Assembly: GCF_902635505.1 (NCBI RefSeq)
Contig: NC_045426.1
Span: 593,526,818 to 593,590,817 of the forward strand
Length of the DNA stretch: 64,000 nucleotides
Direction of reading: 5' to 3'
Source: Sarcophilus harrisii
Taxonomy: Eukaryota > Chordata > Mammalia > Dasyuromorphia > Dasyuridae
Shown: in pieces, positions 52,166 to 62,590 of the stretch
Numbering within the stretch: position 1 is the first letter of the stretch
Layout: the number at the start of each line of letters is the position of its first letter
The notes under the pieces: model-generated
Told to the model about the DNA's origin: nothing
Database searches by the model: none
Seen by the model: the letters and a program-made list of their open reading frames with translations, nothing else
Position numbers and translations under genes: made by a program

Positions 52166-53481
52166 AAAAAAAATCTATTAAAAATTTTAGTTCAATTTCA
52201 TAATTGTATGTGGAGCAGGCTTTTGAGTGACTATCCCAAATTTGTCTAGAAAATGCAAGACAGATTCCCAGAAAATGGTAACTACATCTTTCATCATGTT
52301 TCTTATGGTTTGGGAGGTAGAATCCTAATTTCTAATGAGGACTTAAAAGTCCTCACCAGTGTTCCTCCCTCTACTGTCCCCATGCTTCTTACTTGATATC
52401 AACTAGTCAAGCATATTTAGCTTTTAAAAACTAGTATCTACTGTGGTATTTTAGTTGCCACTGTTGATACAAAACAACACTTTTAAAGTAGTTAATAAAT
52501 TCTCTGACTAATAGATCCAAAGTACAAGGGAAAGTGGGCTCAACTGTAAATCACTCGTGGTTGACATAACTCCTTGAAGCCCTTTGGATATTCTCCTTAT
52601 AGTTCGCCTTTTCTTCTGGGCTTTTACTAAAGTATTGGAACTACCCTGACTCAGTTTGTCTAATTCCACTTTTGGCTCTCAATGCTAATAATTTTTGTCT
52701 GTTGCTATGGTCTGAGAGTGCTACTTTGGGTCTGATGTAAACTGCAAATCCTCTGATCTTCTGAAGTTCACAAGGTCTGCTTACAGCTGAGGAAGGCAGG
52801 GAGAATATTGGAGCCAAAGTTAACACTAAAACTCTTCTTTGTCCTCCCCTACTGAGAAATTACTTCTTAGGTGCTTGCCTTGAAGGTGAACAATTTTAAT
52901 ATTTGATGTTCTCAGCAAATCTACATGAGTGTGTTTGGCAAAATCTAGTCACAGATTTTTCTTTAATGACTTGAGTGGCTCCTGGATTATCCTTTTCAAA
53001 TGACTTCCACAGGGCCTTATACTAAATACTCAGAAAAATGTCAGGAAAAATCAGTCGTAGTCACAGTTAATAATCTCATTTGCTGAGCAACTTTCTTCCA
53101 TACTTTGAAATACAGGGTGATACAACTTACAAAACAGCATTTTACAAAAATTATTGCCTCTTCTGGTGCTTGTGAAAAATCTTCCTCAACCTTAAAGAAA
53201 AGAAAGAAAAAGTCACACCTCTGTTTATGGGGAGAAATACTGGTGCCTTACACAGTTCCCCAAATATATAAGGTTCTTCCCATTCCCATTGTGAACTTGG
53301 AGTTCATTAGAAGTTAACCCTTCTCTCTTTATGGAAGAAACTAAACTTATTTGACTTGGTAGTTATCTTGTAATTCTGATACACTGGTTCCAAAGGTAGG
53401 GAACTAGGATCCTTTCCCTCTACCTTTTTCCAAAAAGATACTCTTTTCCTTGTTTTCCTCCACCTCAAAGAACACAGAACA
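52166..53481. other. Unassigned stretch without visible repeats
   Basis: No transposable element or gene recognised. The reverse frame 52826-52641 is protein-like in composition but matches nothing I know. Confidence 0.4.
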
Positions 53482-53489
53482 CACACACA

Positions 53490-53524
<35 letters not shown>

Positions 53525-53525
53525 C
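53482..53525. repeat. (CA)n microsatellite
   Basis: CA dinucleotides with a single CATA interruption. The poly-VC reverse frame is an artefact. Confidence 0.95.
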
Positions 53526-55039
53526 ACACAGTATTTGGTAATTTACATCATAAAAGGGATTTGTATCTTAGCAATGTTCTACAGAGATCTCAGTGTATAT
53601 GCTTTTCTACCCACAGGATTTAGAGAGATGGGAACTACTGGGAGTCACACATCATTTTTTAAAAGATAAACCAGATTTTCCTGGGTGAAAATTCTTTGAT
53701 TATTCCTCCACTTCATAAAGACATTTAACTGAGATACGAAAAAATACACCAAAATTTATATACTTGTAACTGTACAAGGCTCATTGGAGATTCAGTCAAA
53801 TTTATTCTTTGTCCTTCTACGAAGGATGACCTACATTTTCCCTAATGGATCCCTGCCTTGTAAGAAAAATTCCATTGGAGTTTATAACTTACCCAGCTAC
53901 AGGACAAGTAAGTTAACTTGAAGAAAAACGAACTCAAAAATCTCTTAAACAGGCATGGAGCTCCCCAAAATAATTAAACTATTAGGGTTAATTATTCAGA
54001 GTTCCTAACATTAGTAGATCAACATTATTATGTGGCCCTGACATTCATAAGAAGAAACAAGGCAAGCCATCTAGAATTGTTTGTTATCACAAACAACAGC
54101 AGCAACATCAACAACTCTCATGAATATTTTTTTCCCTATCTTTGACTTCATTATGCTCAGTAGTGAAATTGCTGGCTTAAGGGGGAGTATAATCAGTTTA
54201 GAGAGCTCATTTTTCTAATTCCATTTTACAAACCATGATTACTGAACCAATTCAAAAAAAAGTGTGCCTTTAAATCTATAGCTTCTTAGTTAATAGGATA
54301 GAAATTGTGGGTCAGTGGCCCTTCTGGCATCCTTTAGACTATTTATAACTGATAATGAAAAGTAAGGCACACCATAGTTGAGTTAATTTGTAATGTGTCT
54401 CTCCTTTTCTAGAAAAGCATGACTATACTCATGTCTCAAGTACTAGTCTTGTATTATTTGTCTCAGGAGCTTAAACTCCTATGTTTTCTTTTTCAGAAAA
54501 ATTGCCTAATTTGTCTGAAATTGCAATTTTCCCACTGGAAAATCAGCTATTATTTAAGTTAATGTAAGAACTAAGTGAGAATTGGAAAATTAAGAGAGAT
54601 GAAATTAGAGAAATCAAAGAGAGTAATATTTATCTTAAAACAACATTTAAAAAGTGCCATTTCACATACTCTGGATAAAATAATATACTTACATCTTTTC
54701 ACCCTGGTTCCTTAGTCAAATTGTGTAACTAGAACATCACTTTCTTAAGTTGGCAGTAATTTCTGCATTATTTTAGAAGCATAATGCAATAAAAAAGGTT
54801 GTTGAAATGCTGGAAAGTATCAATTAGTTGAAAATGTATGTGCCTTAATCTATTGCTTCTCACATCCTATCAATCACAATTAACCCTCAATCATTTTTTT
54901 TTTAAGTTCTGAAACTCCTCCCACATAAAGGTCAACTTTTCTTTTCCTACTGTCACCATCGGTGTTCAGTCTCTTAACAGTTTATGTTTGGAATATCACA
55001 TTGGTTTTCTAAGTTGTCTGTCTTCCTTGAACATTTTAC
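53526..55039. other. Unassigned stretch without visible repeats
   Basis: Nothing recognised beyond a short CAACAACAGCAGC patch near 54090. Confidence 0.4.
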
Positions 55040-55800
55040 TTTTCAAGGATTCTGGAAAGAGGGTGGAGAAGGTCAAAAAAATTCCAAACTTTTCAGATTT
55101 TCCCCCACAAATAAGCAAAATTGTGTCTCAAGGTGAACATAGACTAGTGGAAAACAAATAAGACTTGGGGCAGAAAAAGGGTCCTCCTGGGAAACCAAAG
55201 AAGATCTGAAGAAAGCCTCAGGATCACCGTGTAACCCATGTGAAGTGCAAATACTTCTAGGAGAGCTCCTAGGTCAGCTGGGGTCAGAGGAACTGCCAGG
55301 AAGCACTGGGAACTAGCAGTCTGAACTTTTACTGATAAGGAAAGCCAGGCCCAGCTGTGCTGCAGAGATTCTGACCTGTGGCCAGCAGAATATCAGGGAG
55401 AATTCAAAATCTGTAATGATAAATTTCTACATCAAGAGAGCATAGCAGAGAACAAAAGAAAACCTACAAAGAAAGGGGAAAAAAAGATGAACAAATCTGA
55501 ATACAATGTCTTTTATTACTATTATGCTTTATTTTAAAAATGCTCCAAATCTCTAATAGTTAGAAAACTATAAGTCCATTAAGTCTGAGGTTCTATCTCA
55601 TCCCCAACAGACTAGCAAACTTGACAGAAAAGAAAGATGAAAAAAAGTTGGAAGGGCTGTGCAATATACAGAACCACTAACATTATTGGGGAGATGTGCA
55701 TTAGTTTAGCCAATTTGGAAAGTAATTTGGAACTATGCAAAAAAAAAAAAAAGATGTCATAAAAGTGCCACAACTTGTCCTATATTACAAAGAGATTAAT
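55040..55800 (+). mobile_element. Internally deleted L1: 5'UTR joined to ORF2 C-terminus
   Basis: The segment 55040-55500 matches the L1 5'UTR seen again at 60905-61270 (AAACAAATAAGACTTGGGGC in both). Near 55530 it passes abruptly into the ORF2 C-terminal region (AATGCTCCAAATCTC; GGAAGGGCTGTGCAATATA), the same part as 31320-31620. Everything between is missing. Confidence 0.7.
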
Positions 55801-55811
55801 AAAAGAGGGAA

Positions 55812-56092
55812 TTATTTTTTTGTTGTGATTGTTCTTCAGTCTTTCAGTTGTGTCTAACTCATTGTGACTCCTTAGGTCATTGAATGCCAGGCTCTTTTAT
55901 TTTTTGTCTCTCAAAGTCTGTCCAAGTTTATGCTCATTGTTTCAATCTCATCCTCTACTATCCTCTTTTCCTTTCGTCTTTAGTTTTTCCCAGCAACAGT
56001 GTCTTTTCCAATGAATCCAGTCTTCTCATTATGTAGCCAAAGTATTTAAGCTTCAGTTTCAATATTTGACTTTCCAATAAATAACCCAAAGA
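55812..56092 (-). mobile_element. RTE/BovB-type LINE 3' end
   Basis: It has the same reverse-oriented RTE end as 31635 (CTCATTGTGACTCCTTAGG, TGCCAGGCTCTTTTATT, TCCAATGAATCCAGTCTTCTC; shortened), joined at the same place to the same L1 segment. It is shorter than the other copy, ending near 56092. Confidence 0.8.
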
Positions 56093-56349
56093 AATACAGT
56101 GCTGATGTCGGTTCCTTCATTAGGCTGTGAAAGAAAGGATTTCTTCCTTTTTTGGGGGGGGGTCTTTATTTGTTTTGCCAGTATTTAATCACATTTTATG
56201 TACCTGATAAATGTCAGTTTACTTAACTCTCATTTCTCCTATTTCATGTTTACTTATTATACAAAAAACTGAAGTCTCATTTTGTAGAGGGAGATTTTGG
56301 TCTATGTAGAGCAAGAAGTTTATTATATTCCTAGAAATCATAACAATAT

Positions 56350-56465
56350 TGAAAATAATAACTGGAATTGATATACTACATTGAATATGCATAATCTCAT
56401 TTTATGCTCATGATAAGTCTGTGAAGCTACAGGTATTGCTATCACTAATTTACTTCTTTTTCCCC
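56350..56465 (-). mobile_element. MIR-type SINE remnant
   Basis: Weak reverse MIR core: ATAATCTCATTTTATGCTC, GTCTGTGAAGCTACAGGTA, ATTGCTATCAC. The flanks 56093-56349 are unassigned. Confidence 0.45.
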
Positions 56466-56639
56466 TGGATTGCAACTTAAACATATGGTATGGCTTCCAA
56501 AAAACTGATGGTTAGCTAAGTTTTATAAAGGGAAATAGTATCCAGAACAAGGGAGCTTGATAAATACTTCTGATGTACTGTGTCCTGGTCAGAGCACTCC
56601 TGAATCAGTTTTAGGCACCAAAGACATACAAAAGCTGGG

Positions 56640-56880
56640 GGGCATTTGGTGTCTGGAGCAACTAACTACAATTGGACCTGCAATGAGGGTGTACTCATCT
56701 TCCTGAGTTCACATCTGGTTTTAGACACTTGCTAGATGTATGACTTAATCTTGTTTACCTCAGTGTTCTCAAATGATCTGTAGAAAGAAATGGCACACCA
56801 CTCTTGTATCTTTGACAAGAAAACTTCACAGGTTCCTGAAGAGCTAGACATGACTGAAAACAACTAAATAATAACATCTA
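56640..56880 (+). mobile_element. tRNA-derived SINE with RTE-type tail
   Basis: A degraded tRNA-like head is followed by CCTGAGTTCACATCTGG, GATGTATGACTTAATC, AAATGGCACACCACTC and a tail GAGCTAGACATGACTGAAAAC. The tail matches the 3' end of the RTE LINE (AGAGTCAGACATGATTGAC when 31635 is read on the minus strand), which is how such SINEs are recognised by the RTE machinery. Confidence 0.8.
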
Positions 56881-57115
56881 TTTTCCAACATGGTGAAAAT
56901 ATTATAGAATATTTTCTAAAAGATAGAGATTGAAGGAACTGAGATTCTTTGTGCCTAGGGAAGTGGTAGAGACATGATAGATCACTTGAAGCATATGAAG
57001 CTCTGTCTGTCATGAACTTAATTCTGGTCCCAGAGAAGAGAACAAGACATGGAAAATTGTAGACAGGCAGTAGTTTTATGTAGAATGTAAGGACTTTTGG
57101 AGTGTATTGTAGAAC

Positions 57116-57270
57116 AGAGATGTCAAATATGAGTCCCTCCAGGGACCCTTAAACAGATTAGCATTTAATTGGGAAATATTTAGCAAAATAAGTAAATATA
57201 GAATAAAACAGATAACAATTCATTTTAAAATAAAGTTAGTATGTAGCTTATTAAGCTATAGGTTGCAACC
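57116..57270 (+). mobile_element. Short hAT-like element, 3' side decayed
   Basis: It begins CAGAGATGTCAAATATGAG and continues AATTGGGAAATATTTAGC, the complement of the interior of the copies at 2760 and 13858. The other inverted end is not recognisable. Confidence 0.5.
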
Positions 57271-57549
57271 CTGGTAGAATAACTAAATGTAGAGATTGCA
57301 AAATTATAACTTATTATTAGTAAATTTTGAATTTATGTATGTATATTATATATATTTACCCAGGATCACATAAAAATGTCTAGGGCAAAAAGGGGTCACA
57401 AGTAGAAAAAGTTCAAGAAGCCCTGTTATTATATGGTTTTATATTGTTTATTCTTATTTGAGACTGACAGAATTGTTATAGAAGACATTCAAACTTTAAG
57501 AAGCTATTATTAGATGAGGTGTTCTCTAAGGTCCTTTCCTATTGCAAAA

Positions 57550-58820
57550 GAGGGCATTTCCAATGCCCTCTTACAACATTATCATAATTTCTTTGTATAT
57601 AATCTACCAGTTGTCAGGAATGATTTACAGATCTGGATATTAATATATGGAAGAATAATTTGCCTCAATTTAAAAGATGCATATTGTATTAATATGCTTA
57701 TATATAATTTTAGGGTATTAGAAGGAAGATATGGCAGCAGAAAATGTATATCTTTTTCATTTGGTTCTTGGCTTTTGGCAGCTTTGTTTGAAGCTATACA
57801 GTTCATTTCGTATCACAGTAACTTGCCTTATGGTTTTCTCAGGCTGTTTTTGCTTTATTTGTAACATTTTACTGATCCTTTACAAGAGTTGAAATGAGAA
57901 AACATTGTGGATTGGTTTTCCATCACAAGTAAGATATGGATTTACAAATTGGAGCTTCAGTACTTAACTTCTGGTACCTACATTTGGGTTGTAGCCTTAG
58001 TTATACTAAAAGCATATTAAAAGTTCATCAGTTTCTTTGCCAACCCTGCTAGATGGCCAAACCGTTTTTTTGGACACTTGAATCCATCTTCACTTTTTCA
58101 CAACCTATCAATGAAGTGAAAACTGGAATGGAAACAAGAGTAGACATTCAAAGACAAAAAAGTATTGAATTATTTGAAAGTCACCTTATGTTTTCTCAGT
58201 TTGCACACATGAGACAGCAATGACAGTAACAGGGTGGAACAATTTATTGAAATAGATATTTTTCTCATATATGTGAGAGACAGAATGCAAATGTTACAGA
58301 TATTTGACAAACTGAACAAGAAATAGTTGCTTCTCCTCTTGACATTTCTGAGAAGCAAGTTACCCGACTCATGGAGATGGGATTTTTTAGGCTGTATGCT
58401 TTGGAGAGCCTGAAAGCTTTAAATAAAGACTTTAATGTAGCTCCCAACTTCCTACTACTCCATTGATGAGCCTGAGGAATTTAGCTGACCAGGTTGCTTT
58501 CCATCTTATGTAGAGGAAGCATGTATCTTCTGGATGACACTGAAAAATTTGTATCAAATGAATGCAGGGCAACAAAACCATGTCTAACAAAAACTAAGTT
58601 ATAATGTTGGGTAGAGGGTAGACATGTTCTGCTGCCCCTATGCCTCCAGATTATTATGATTATACTATATAAAGATAATTTTGCTACTTAATTAACTAAT
58701 ATGTTTTTGCTTTTTTTCTATTTTCATTTTGAAAAATAGGTCTTTTTTCTTAGTTTTGGGAATCAGCAGTAAAGAATTTGTTACAGTATATGAATAAAAT
58801 GCTTAGAGAGTACAAACATG
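57550..58820 (+). pseudogene. UBAC2P: Processed pseudogene of UBAC2
   Basis: UBAC2 is an endoplasmic-reticulum membrane protein of the rhomboid-like group with a C-terminal ubiquitin-binding UBA domain, acting in ER protein degradation. The relic follows it in order: NFFVYNLPVVRNDLQIW, GRIICLNLKDAYC and RRYGSRK-like GRYGSRK (57556-57750); SNLPYGFL (about 57820); VHQFLCQPC-MAKPFFWTLES (58022-58090); VDIQRQKSIELFESHLMFSQFAH (58142-58215, shortened); a Q-rich/ERQN segment; and a UBA domain LMEMGFFRLYALESLKALN ending NFLLLH and a stop at 58464. It starts near residue 30 of the parent, has stops and frameshifts, and has no introns across several exons of the parent, so it is a 5'-truncated retrocopy. 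A probable 3'UTR has AATAAA at 58793. No poly(A) tail remains, so it is old. Confidence 0.88.
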
Positions 58821-60389
58821 CAGCTTAATGCCACTAGAGGGGAAATGGAGGCTCTTGCACCCTATTTCTTAATACACTACATTATCGCACACTAACTTTT
58901 AATTGAAATAATAATCTTAAAGGGGGTATTGTTAAATGGCCTAATTTTAATTAGGACATACTAAATTATTATTGGTAATTTTAAAAATTGTATTTATTTT
59001 TTCAAATATATTTTTAAACCTAAAGAACTATTCAAGCCATGCCTGATACTACCAGCATACTAGAAGTATGATTTATATATCCATTATACTAGGAACTAAT
59101 TAGGGAAGAGTCGAAACACTGAGTCATAAATTCCTCATTATTACCAACCCAAAGGAAATTTTCTAGGCCTTTCTCTCTATGTCTTCCAGAAAAAAACAAA
59201 CCTGCTAATTAAAATTGCCTAGAAAAGTCTTTGAAATGATGAAAAAACGGAGGGGGCAGAGGGAAAGGAATCTTGTATTAACTGTCCCTTGAAAATTCAA
59301 AGTAGATTCATAATGGGGAAGTGATTGAGACAGCAAAGAAATGAGAATGGAGCAAAAAAATAAAAAAAAAAATAAAAAAAAATAAAACAAACCCAGTCTA
59401 TTGGCATAAAGCCAGATTCAGTAGGATCAGAATGACTTACTGGATCTTTATTAGGAAGACTTTATAGTTGACATGGAATGGATTTATGAATAGGTTTTCC
59501 ATTATTTTCAGGAATTCTAGGCCAACATTTTTGTCTGATTCTTGGGTTAAAATTTGTTTGCTGAAAACCTAGATTGATAGTCCCTGGCTGCCCCACCAGC
59601 ATTAGGTTTTCTAGAAGTGGCACTTTCTAGAAGCCAAAAACCTGGGATGCTTGGCATCTTGAAGGGTCAACCGAGGACAATGGAGAGGAAATGGCTAACC
59701 TTTCAGAATTAATTACCATAAGCAAAGAAAACAGAAATCAGAATTGGAAAGAAATAAAAGTGGGAGGGGAGGGAGAAAGCTGAAAATGGTCTTTATTAGA
59801 TACAAAACAAGTGAAAATAAGGGGGTAATGCAACTTCTTTTATCATCTCCAAAGTGAGCAGAAATGCATTAAATTGATGTAAGTTTAAATTCATAATGCT
59901 TATCATAATGAAGTATGAGATGTGTTTAAAAAGAAAGGTTGTACTTGTGGGAGGGTTCTGTTGTTGGAAGATGCAGAATGAAATGATTATTTTTCTCTAA
60001 AGAATGATTTAGTTCTTATACTAGAAAATACTGAAGATTAGAGTCATCTCTTCAAATTTCCACTTTCAAGACAAATAGTCTCAAAATTGGTGTCATATTG
60101 CAAATGAAAAACATGATGACAATTTTCCCTTTCAATTTAAGGCAGTACGTAGCTCCCTTCAAAAGGAGAATGTCCTAGGCATTAAAACAAAACAAAATAA
60201 TAACAAATAAATTTGTCATAGTTAGAAAAAAATAGATTACATGAAGAAATAAAAGTAGGTTTAGTAAATAATAGTAAAGAGCACTCTTCCTTTCTAACAA
60301 ATTCTTCTCTAAGGATTCTGTCCCCTATAAACAAAATATATTTAATTATTTTAAAATCTCTGATGAGCAGTCAAGAATTAAGATTCATT
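58821..60389. other. Unassigned stretch
   Basis: No repeat or gene recognised. An A-rich low-complexity run lies at 59354-59393. Confidence 0.45.
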
Positions 60390-60480
60390 GATAGACAAAG
60401 ATAACTGATAGATAAGTTAAATGATTTGCTCAAGGCCACTCACTGAAACAAAGTTAAGCCACAAAAAAATTACACATTTG
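60390..60480 (-). mobile_element. Possible MIR remnant
   Basis: AAATGATTTGCTCAAGGCCAC resembles the MIR core; the rest is too decayed. The surrounding 60481-60904 is unassigned. Confidence 0.35.
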
Positions 60481-60904
60481 ATGGAATTTCCTGATCCCAG
60501 GACTTGATCCTCATGAGTCATATTTAACAGAGACTTCTAAGTGAAGCTTCTGTTTGATTTGATCACACAGAATTATAACAACTTTTTTATTGTCTATCCA
60601 AGTGAATGGTCATGTGAATACAAACTGGAACTACTGTATGACCAGATATCTCTATTTCTATAATTTCATTCTGATTTGTCACTGAAATCATATAAACAAA
60701 TGGCATGGAAAAATAATCATTTTTCAATGTAAAATTCATGTTATATTCAAGCTAATTTTATTTGAATTTTTATTGATTTCTAGGAGAAAGATCAGGAATA
60801 ATGTTATTTCATCAATTCAATATACTTATGACAAATGGTATGGATCAAGAGCTCACAAAATTTCAGGATATAGAATTTGAAGAAACCTTAAAAATTATTC
60901 ATCT

Positions 60905-61728
60905 AGGAGGATGGATGAGTAGATCAGAAAAATCCAAGCTTTCCAGATTGCCTCCACAAATAAAATTACATCTCAGGGGGCACACAGATCAGTGAAAAAC
61001 AAATAAGACTTGGGGCAATCTGAGAAGACCTGAAGAAAGCCTCCAAGAATCAGGTTTAAGAATTGTAAACATCTCCAGGCTAGCTCCACAGAAGCTGCAA
61101 GTTGAGAGCCCTGGGGAGGCTGGATTCAGTCTGAATTGTAAAAACTTTCACCTCCAGAACAGAGGGAGGAGTCAGGAGTCTGAGTCCAGGAAGACTGAAG
61201 GACCTTCAGCTGATGAGAAACATTAGGTCCAGTTGTGCTGCTGATCTAGGATCCTGGATAAGAAGAAACTAACACATGGAAAAAGAATGGGAAAGGGTAG
61301 CTGCTGACTGCAAGCATTTACAGGAAGTAGAGTTCTTGGTGTTAGGTACCAGGGTAGAGGGGAAAACTGAAGTGAAACCAGATACCATTCTCCTCATCCC
61401 AGGACTAGAGGTGATTACACTAATAAGTTTCCAAAAAAAAAAAAAAAAAAGAATAAGTAAAGGAAAAAAAAAATTCAACTTTGGAAACTCACTATGGGAA
61501 TAGGAATGATCGGGGTTCAACTTCATAGGATAATGAAGTTAAAAAAAAAAGAGTATTCTAAAGAATACCCCAAAGAGAAATGTTAATTAATTGCCTGTCC
61601 AGAAAGCACTTATAGAAGAGTTAAAAAAGGGTATAAAAACCAAATGAGAGAGATTATGGAAAAACTTTAAAAAAAAAAAAAGAACCAACCAAGAAAAACA
61701 AGATTTTAGGAAAAAAGTCAACCAACTA
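60905..61728 (+). mobile_element. L1 5'UTR and start of ORF1
   Basis: It shares the leader with 55040-55500 and continues into an A-rich segment (ATGAGAGAGATTATGGAAAAA, shortened) of the kind found at the start of L1 ORF1. It is interrupted at its right side by a solo LTR. Confidence 0.65.
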
Positions 61729-62377
61729 TGTAGAGGGCCGCAGATAGTGGGAGAACTCTGGGTAACGTATAAGACCCACTAGCCTAGAGGAAACCTGCTG
61801 ACAATATCTGGTTTGGTTCCCCATTTCTCTTGGTGTTCTCACCTTTTCCTGAGAAGTCAAGGAGGACACTCAAGACTCCAGATTCCAGACTCCTTGTGGT
61901 GGCTCTCCTGCCTTCATCAGTTCTCCACCTAAGACAATGGTTATCTAGTTTAGCATGGTGGTTAATAGTTCTCTAGTTCAGTACATGTAATTAGTATTTA
62001 ATATAGTTCTACAAGATTCACAATTGTGATGATATAATTATAATATAGTATATAACAGCCAGCAGGGATTGAGAGACAGATTTATTCCATTGTCTATCTT
62101 TGTGGTGGCTGGAGGCTGAAGCACAAGCCCTTGGATTCAGAGAGATTCATTCACTCCATCTCACACTACCATGGTCTATCTTCCTGTTCCCTGCACTGAG
62201 ACCAAGGCCGGTCTGAAAGGCTCTCAAGAAATCTAGTTGGGTCCCACACAAGGAAAATAATCTGTGAAGGAGATAATAAAGGATTTGGCCTTTAACACTT
62301 GGCTATACTTGTGGCGATTACTGAGCTGAAATGAAGGCTGCTCCAGAGACCTCCAGAAAACTAACAAGAACACTACA
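61729..62377 (+). mobile_element. Solo LTR of an endogenous retrovirus (fossil)
   Basis: About 650 bp beginning TGTAGAGGGCC and ending ACACTACA, so the TG...CA ends are kept. An AATAAA signal lies at 62275, about 100 bp before the end, and a U5-like tail follows. No internal viral sequence is attached. It sits at the right edge of L1 sequence and is therefore younger than that L1. The family is not identified and no clear target duplication was found. Confidence 0.65.
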
Positions 62378-62499
62378 CACTCCCAGTATTCATGGGTTCT
62401 GCCACTGAAGCACTATTTCAGAGGCTGAATTTTGTAATTAATGTGAGGGTGGTAGGAGAGCTCAGAAAGAAGCATGTGTCTTTTCTGTCATCTTGGCAG

Positions 62500-62590
62500 A
62501 AGATGAAGAAATGGAAACTATTTCTAGTCATATGAACAGGTGCTCCAAATCATTATTGATCAGAGAAATGCAAATTAAGAAAACTCTGAG
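62500..62590 (+). mobile_element. L1 ORF2 C-terminal fragment, forward orientation
   Basis: AGATGAAGAAATGGAAAC and TTGATCAGAGAAATGCAAAT match the reverse complement of 63186-63280 in the following L1. The two L1 pieces meet head-on at 62590. Confidence 0.75.

Noticed and set aside
52641-52826. 61-residue reverse frame as a possible retroelement or host gene remnant
   Set aside because: No motif could be recognised and neighbouring sequence gives no support.
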